64,000 nt of DNA, from the NCBI RefSeq assembly GCF_023343835.1, contig NC_064442.1, positions 16,664,501 to 16,728,500 of the forward strand. The letters are read 5' to 3'. The first letter of the stretch is position 1, and each line of letters starts with the position of its first letter. Shown piece by piece: positions 60,401 through 64,000 of the stretch. This DNA comes from Lagopus muta (lineage: Eukaryota > Chordata > Aves > Galliformes > Phasianidae). A program made the position numbers and the translations under genes. A model generated the notes under the pieces. The model saw only the letters and a list, made by a program, of their open reading frames with translations, ran no database searches and was not told the DNA's origin.

Positions 60401-63400
60401 TTAATAGTCCTCTGGAGTGTTTGTCTTATGTAGTGGATTGCTTATAAGCTCTCTTAAAAAGATAAAGCCTATTTGTAGGAGAAAGAACGCACAGAATCCT
60501 TGTTTTCTATTTTTTTCTATTCTTTTGATAGCATGTAGGCTTCTCTTCTAGCTTAAACTTCTGGGTACCCTTTATTCCTGAAGTGTTGCAAGACAAAAGG
60601 CCCATCTGTAGTTATGAACTGGTATAACTAAAAAATGTACCTTCTGAAGCCAGGGCTTTGCCAGCATGGCACAAAACTTCCTTTTCTGGTTGGTTGACAG
60701 CCAGTGTCTAAGCATTTAAGAGCTTCGATTGCTTTGAAAACGTTCTTTCTGGTGTGATGTTTTGAGAAGCATCCATCTGTTTTTGCCTTGGACATCTGAA
60801 AAACACCACTGCCAATAGAAGTCTGTCTTACAATGTCAACATCCAGCCTTGAATTTAGTACTCAGTATCTCATAGGTTGTGGGTATTTTTGCTGTTTGCA
60901 AGAGGCATTGCTTCCACTGTTTCTTTGCACACCAAGTGTTGTTGTGTTCTTTTAAACAGCATCTTAGGCAAGCTGAAGTCGCTGGAAAATTTGTGGAGTT
61001 CTTTGGGAGTGGAGTTTCCCAACTGTCTGTGGCAGATCGAACCACGATAGCAAATATGTGTCCTGAATACGGTGCTATTCTGAGCTTTTTCCCTGTTGAT
61101 AATGTGACGTTGAAGCACTTAAAGCATGCAGGTAAAGATGAAATCCTACAAGGTCATTCACTGTAATAGTTTCAGATACGTGGCAGTGCAAAATCAAATG
61201 TCCCTACAAAACCAAATCAAGATCATGAAACAGTGAATCCATACACAGCACGTTTCTGATTTTCACTGTGATTTCTTCCATTTGAAGACTTCCACTGACA
61301 ACTTTAAGGCAGAAGAATATCCATTTCTTTTCAAGATAGAACTAATAGAGAAGATCACAGAGTAACAAACAGATAAGGAGAAAGCTTACCTGAATTATTA
61401 AGCCTTTCTGAAGCTGAAATCTGATATGTTTGAGTTAAGAATTTTTAATGACAAACATGCATGGGTTGGTCAGCACAGAGCAAACAAATCAGATTTCTTA
61501 ACAGTAGCCAGCTTTGCTGGATTTTATCAGCTAAACATGTGATCTCTCTTTAACAAGTAAGTCTTAATTTGGAGGATCTTCATAAACCTAAGGGGCAAAT
61601 CTGTAAGTTTAATTAGCTACAATTTGTGATGTTTAAGTCGCTTATTTTGTTCCTTAATACAAAGAGGGAAAGTTAAACAAAAAAACCAGACACTTTCCCC
61701 AGTATTTTAATTTCTGTATCATTCCTGAATAGTTCCTTTGGGAACGTAATAAGTAGTGGTATGCCTTGAAGAGGAAATACTTTCAATGTTCAAGGACAGT
61801 TTTCAATTAGAAGTGTTAATTTCTGAGAGTTGGTGGGGTTTTTATGCAACTTTATCATGTTTAAATTTACTAAGGTTTCGATGAGGCCAAGCTTGAGGTT
61901 ATGGAAGCATATCTTAAAGCTGTGAAGCTATTCAGAAATGATGAGAGTTCTTCCAGAGAACCCGAGTATTCCCAGGTATGCTTGAAATGACTTACTGCTC
62001 TTTGTTTGATTTCCTAACAAGTAACAGCTGTGCATTTAAGTTTTGTCTCCTGCTGTGATTTTTGGTACTTTAAGTAGCATTTACTAACTCACTTTACTAA
62101 GCAGAGCATGCTTTAAGGCATGGACAGGCACGGGGGGAAGAGGAGAGGTAGAATAATGTTCATTTCAACTAATAGATCTTGAATTCATGTCACTCCCAAG
62201 TACATATGCAAGTCTTAGGGGTGATGGAAAAGTTAGGAGTAATAATAAGAACCTTTTGAGGGTTTGGCTGAATGGGCTGCTTTTACAATGGAAGGCTGGG
62301 TTCCATCTCAGAGGTGCCTCCTAACCTGGGCTTTCCTGTGACCAACAGCCTGGTGCAGTGTAACAGCTTGGAACTGGAGGCTGGTTTTAATGTCTCAAAA
62401 CACTGGCATTTTAAACAAAACAGATTCTGAGCATCTCTACATTCAATACAGTGTGAAACTGGGACTGACAATGCCTGCTTTTCTCTTCTGCTTGTCTTTT
62501 TTTTAGGTAGTGCAAATTAGTTTAAGTTCTATAATTCCTCATGTCAGTGGCCCCAAGAGATCCCAAGATAGAGTGGCTGTCAGTAACATGAAAAGTGACT
62601 TCCAAACCTGCTTAAATGAAAAGGTTTGTACAACTGCTGTACTCTTCAAAAGGTACTTCTTAAAATCCACGTAAATGTTATTTATTCCCTGCACACCTGC
62701 TGAGCTCTACTTATTACTATGTGAACAGATAATCTGAAGTCTTCTATTGCTTGACAAGAGTCCCTAAGGTAGTAGCTGGTAAATCCTAGGTGTACCTTGT
62801 CATAAATGTGACACTGGAAAGTCCTTACTTGGCCAATTTAGGTTGGTAGGGAGGGAAAACATCAGAATTAACTAGTGGAAGTTCAGAGAATATTTTTTAA
62901 TTTGTCTTAGTTTTTTTTGAACACTTTACTTATTTTCCCAAACATTACAAGAAGAAAAATCATCTGGTGTTAAGAGATGCAGAAATACTTCCAGGATTTG
63001 AAAGTACCCACTGTTAGAGGTTTTTAACTACTTTTATCTACCTTAACTAATAAGGGATTTTTGCTTGAAGCCTAACTTCACTTCAGAGAGCACTCTTCAG
63101 CTCATTTTTTTTTTTGTAAGTAAGATGCATAGGCATCTAAGAGTACAGCTGATGTAAGAATTAGTGTGGTTTTTTTAGTGTTCCTCATTAAAGTTGAAGT
63201 CTAGCAATAGCTTTAGATCGGAAATGTTTCCACTTAATTTCAAAATTCTGTCTTGGCTGTAGCCTTTCTGGCTTGTGATGAGATGTATGATACAGAATGG
63301 TCTGTTGTGGTGGGGACAGATCATAGCTGATGATGGTTGACAGTGCTGAGGGGCTGGAGAGTTCATTCTGCTTTTAGTTGCAGTCCTCTTCCAAATAAAG

Positions 63401-64000
63401 CCTTGGGAATTGCTCTAATTCAGAAATAAACTATGAAATCAGATGTCTACTCTTAAGGGCTTAATCTCTCATTTGGAGCAGGAGGTGTGTGTGATACCAA
63501 CCACATTTTGACTGGCATTTATTCATTGGCAACATTCATTGTTGCAGTTAACATAATTATGAAGAAGGAAGATCCCTGTATGTGATAAGTGAGGAGAACT
63601 GAGGGCTTTTAAAAATTCTCTTGAAGGCTTCCTATGGGACAGCTGAATATTCCTCTAAAGTAAGATTTGCTTCATCTACCTGCACTGCCATACTGTGTGT
63701 AGTGCAGTGTTTGGATGGAGATTGGCAGCCCTGCCTGTGGCAGGGAGGTTGGAGCTTGATGGTCCTTAAGGTCCCTTCCAACACAAGCCATCCTGTGATT
63801 CTTTGAGCCTGTGAATATTTGCTAATGTGTGTTTTTGTTACCTAGGCTGGTGTTAAAGGGTTTCAGATTGCAGCTGAAAAACAGAATGACGTTGTACCTG
63901 TTCAATATGAAGGAAACCAATACGAGCTCTCTCATGGCTGTGTTGTCATTGCTGCAGTAATCAGCTGTACAAATAACTGCAATCCATCCGTCATGCTCGC
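48465..64000 (+). CDS. IREB2: IREB2 (IRP2), iron-responsive element-binding protein 2, N-terminal half
   Basis: IRP2 is a cytosolic aconitase-family protein that binds iron-responsive elements in ferritin and transferrin-receptor mRNAs and is removed by FBXL5 when iron is plentiful. Twelve exons join in frame through eleven GT-AG introns and give 525 residues before the window ends; the family length is about 960. The start MDAIRPG matches the human MDAPKAG position. Residues 138-213 (exon 5) are the IRP2-specific cysteine-rich insertion absent from IRP1, with Cys171, Cys177 and Cys181 and a heme-regulatory-type Cys204-Pro205. The aconitase-family GTDSH motif is at 281-285. The SCTNNC motif with Cys515 corresponds to the first Fe-S ligand region of IRP1. 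The insertion makes this IREB2 rather than ACO1. The gene is cut by the right edge in exon 12. Exon ends: 48465-48483, 50268-50357, 53277-53442, 54579-54716, 56642-56866, 58226-58295, 59454-59637, 60134-60273, 60960-61131, 61875-61975, 62507-62623, 63846-64000+. Confidence 0.98.
49470..50236 (+). repeat. CR1 LINE fragment in IREB2 intron 1
   Basis: About 770 bp of 5'-truncated CR1 in the sense orientation. It starts in the end of the reverse-transcriptase region (GGCCGGGATGCCATCCAGAG, AACCTCATGAGGTTCAGCAA). It continues through the 3' part (GAGGATGTGCCCCTCTGCTC, TGGTGTGCTGCATCCAGATG) and finishes with GGGTTGGACCAGGTGG, CTCTTCCAACTC and a degraded terminal repeat near 50230-50236. Its frames are interrupted, so it is a dead copy. 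Its end is about 31 nt from the exon 2 splice acceptor. Confidence 0.93.
50268..50357 (+). CDS. IREB2: IREB2 exon 2
   Basis: 90 nt, acceptor TTTTTCAG and donor GTAATG, residues 7-37. It includes [18 protein letters not shown], equivalent to the human KKFFDVSKLGTKY region. The sequence just before the 27-nt pyrimidine-rich acceptor is the end of a CR1 element. Confidence 0.95.
51651..51674. repeat. T run in IREB2 intron 2
   Basis: Twenty-four consecutive T, followed by CTAG. It is a simple repeat and not a used splice acceptor, because the next exon is 1.6 kb further on and fits the frame. Confidence 0.9.
53277..53442 (+). CDS. IREB2: IREB2 exon 3
   Basis: 166 nt, acceptor GCCCTAG and donor GTAAGT, residues 37-92. 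It contains [19 protein letters not shown] and the family motif ILDW, then [14 protein letters not shown] of the aconitase N-terminal domain. Confidence 0.97.
54579..54716 (+). CDS. IREB2: IREB2 exon 4
   Basis: 138 nt, acceptor TCTGTTAG and donor GTAACA, residues 92-138. It encodes [16 protein letters not shown] and the strongly conserved [14 protein letters not shown] of aconitase-family domain 1. Confidence 0.97.
56642..56866 (+). CDS. IREB2: IREB2 exon 5, IRP2-specific cysteine-rich insertion
   Basis: 225 nt, acceptor CTGCTGCAG and donor GTATGA, residues 138-213. This insertion separates IRP2 from IRP1 and was proposed as an iron- and heme-sensing segment. Cys171, Cys177 and Cys181 correspond to human Cys168, Cys174 and Cys178, and Cys204-Pro205 to the human heme-regulatory Cys201. 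It is visibly richer in G+C than the flanking exons and introns. Confidence 0.97.
57045..57067. repeat. T-rich run in IREB2 intron 5
   Basis: Twenty-three consecutive T, about 65 bp before a minus-strand CR1 copy. Confidence 0.9.
57133..57425 (-). repeat. CR1 LINE 3' fragment in IREB2 intron 5
   Basis: It starts GAATCACAGAATGGCCAGGG, then GGTTGGAAGGGACCTCAAGG, CATCCAGCCTGGCCTTGAAC, CCTCCAGGGATGG, GGGCAGCTGTTCCAGCACC and AAAACCATTTCCCCTTGCCC. This is the complete ordered CR1 3' end on the minus strand, opposite to IREB2. It is the least diverged CR1 copy in the window. Confidence 0.95.
57929..58005 (-). repeat. Short CR1 LINE 3' tail in IREB2 intron 5
   Basis: TCATAGAATCACAGAATCAT is followed by GGGTTGGAAGGGATCTTGAA and GGTCATCTAGTTCCAACTCC, the CR1 terminal repeat and adjacent tail in reverse complement. 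Confidence 0.9.
58226..58295 (+). CDS. IREB2: IREB2 exon 6
   Basis: 70 nt, acceptor TTTCTAG and donor GTATGT, residues 213-236 ([20 protein letters not shown] and QFFK). It links the insertion to the aconitase fold. Confidence 0.96.
59454..59637 (+). CDS. IREB2: IREB2 exon 7
   Basis: 184 nt, acceptor AAAACAG and donor GTAAGT, residues 237-298. It contains [20 protein letters not shown] and the aconitase-family [15 protein letters not shown] segment (GTDSH at 281-285). The acceptor pyrimidine tract is weak: the bases just upstream are mostly A, with a T/C-rich stretch further out at about 59417-59438. Confidence 0.97.
60134..60273 (+). CDS. IREB2: IREB2 exon 8
   Basis: 140 nt, acceptor TCACTGCAG and donor GTGAGT, residues 298-344: [30 protein letters not shown] and [10 protein letters not shown]. 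All are strongly conserved in the aconitase family. Confidence 0.97.
60960..61131 (+). CDS. IREB2: IREB2 exon 9
   Basis: 172 nt, acceptor TTTAAACAG and donor GTAAAG, residues 345-402: [40 protein letters not shown] and [12 protein letters not shown]. This is the core of aconitase domain 2. Confidence 0.97.
61875..61975 (+). CDS. IREB2: IREB2 exon 10
   Basis: 101 nt, acceptor TTTACTAAG and donor GTATGC, residues 402-435, a charged helical segment ([22 protein letters not shown]) like the human protein. Confidence 0.96.
62507..62623 (+). CDS. IREB2: IREB2 exon 11
   Basis: 117 nt, acceptor TTTTTTTTAG and donor GTTTGT, residues 436-474: [19 protein letters not shown], with the conserved P-K-R and DRV of the family. 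Confidence 0.96.
63706..63805 (+). repeat. Short CR1 LINE 3' tail in IREB2 intron 11
   Basis: CCTGTGGCAGGGAGGTTGGA, GATGGTCCTTAAGGTCCCTT, CCAACACAAGCCATCCTGTG and ATTCT: the CR1 3' end in sense orientation. It ends 40 nt before the exon 12 acceptor. Confidence 0.92.
63846..64000 (+). CDS. IREB2: IREB2 exon 12 (cut by window end)
   Basis: Acceptor TTACCTAG, residues 475-525 and two further bases up to base 64000. It includes [19 protein letters not shown], where Cys515 corresponds to the first Fe-S cluster cysteine of IRP1 (Cys437). No donor is seen before the edge. Confidence 0.96.

Larger units (their letters stand above)
58296..63845 (+). other. IREB2: IREB2 introns 6 to 11
   Basis: Introns 58296-59453, 59638-60133, 60274-60959, 61132-61874, 61976-62506 and 62624-63845. 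They are AT-rich. The only named element seen is the CR1 tail at 63706-63805. No additional exon fits the reading frame. Confidence 0.8.

Noticed and set aside
1-64000. tRNA, rRNA, CRISPR array, bacterial-type operon or viral insertion
   Set aside because: I looked for tRNA B-box-like motifs, regularly spaced repeats, and LTR or viral polymerase signatures and saw none. The window is ordinary avian chromosomal DNA.

Overview
This is vertebrate nuclear DNA, almost certainly from a bird and most likely a galliform such as chicken. Genes are split by GT-AG introns, promoters sit in CpG islands surrounded by AT-rich DNA, and the interspersed repeats are CR1 LINE fragments with the CATAGAATC-type terminal motif, which dominate bird genomes. 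The protein sequences match the avian forms I remember of three neighbouring genes. Their order WDR61-CRABP1-IREB2 is the conserved order of human 15q25, and as I recall chicken chromosome 10 is its counterpart.

Layout. (1) 1-2660: the 5' end of WDR61 (SKI8) on the minus strand. Three coding exons are seen (499-604, 1848-1875, 1968-1979), with a CpG-island promoter at about 1975-2660; the rest of the gene lies left of the window. (2) 2661-18880: intergenic, with no gene I can support. (3) 18880-32260: CRABP1, complete on the plus strand, with four exons giving exactly 137 codons. A GGAT microsatellite lies about 200 bp upstream of its start codon. (4) 32260-48120: intergenic, with two old CR1 3' fragments counting the one in CRABP1 intron 3. 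(5) 48120-64000: the 5' half of IREB2 (IRP2) on the plus strand, with a TATA-less CpG-island promoter carrying four TCTCGCGA elements and twelve coding exons. It is cut by the right edge just after the first iron-sulfur ligand cysteine motif.

The three genes are not an operon and do not act together. WDR61 is a WD40 subunit of the SKI and PAF1 complexes, CRABP1 buffers retinoic acid in the cytosol, and IREB2 controls iron-metabolism mRNAs. Splice junctions were placed by hand from GT/AG dinucleotides and checked by reading-frame arithmetic across every junction, so coding boundaries are reliable. UTRs and transcription starts are not.

I found no new biological system here. The more interesting items are regulatory: an 18-codon upstream ORF overlapping the IREB2 start, the TCTCGCGA cluster, a perfect 13-bp inverted repeat carrying divergent TATA-like arms upstream of IREB2, a CR1 copy ending about 30 nt before an IREB2 splice acceptor, and the GGAT tract at CRABP1.
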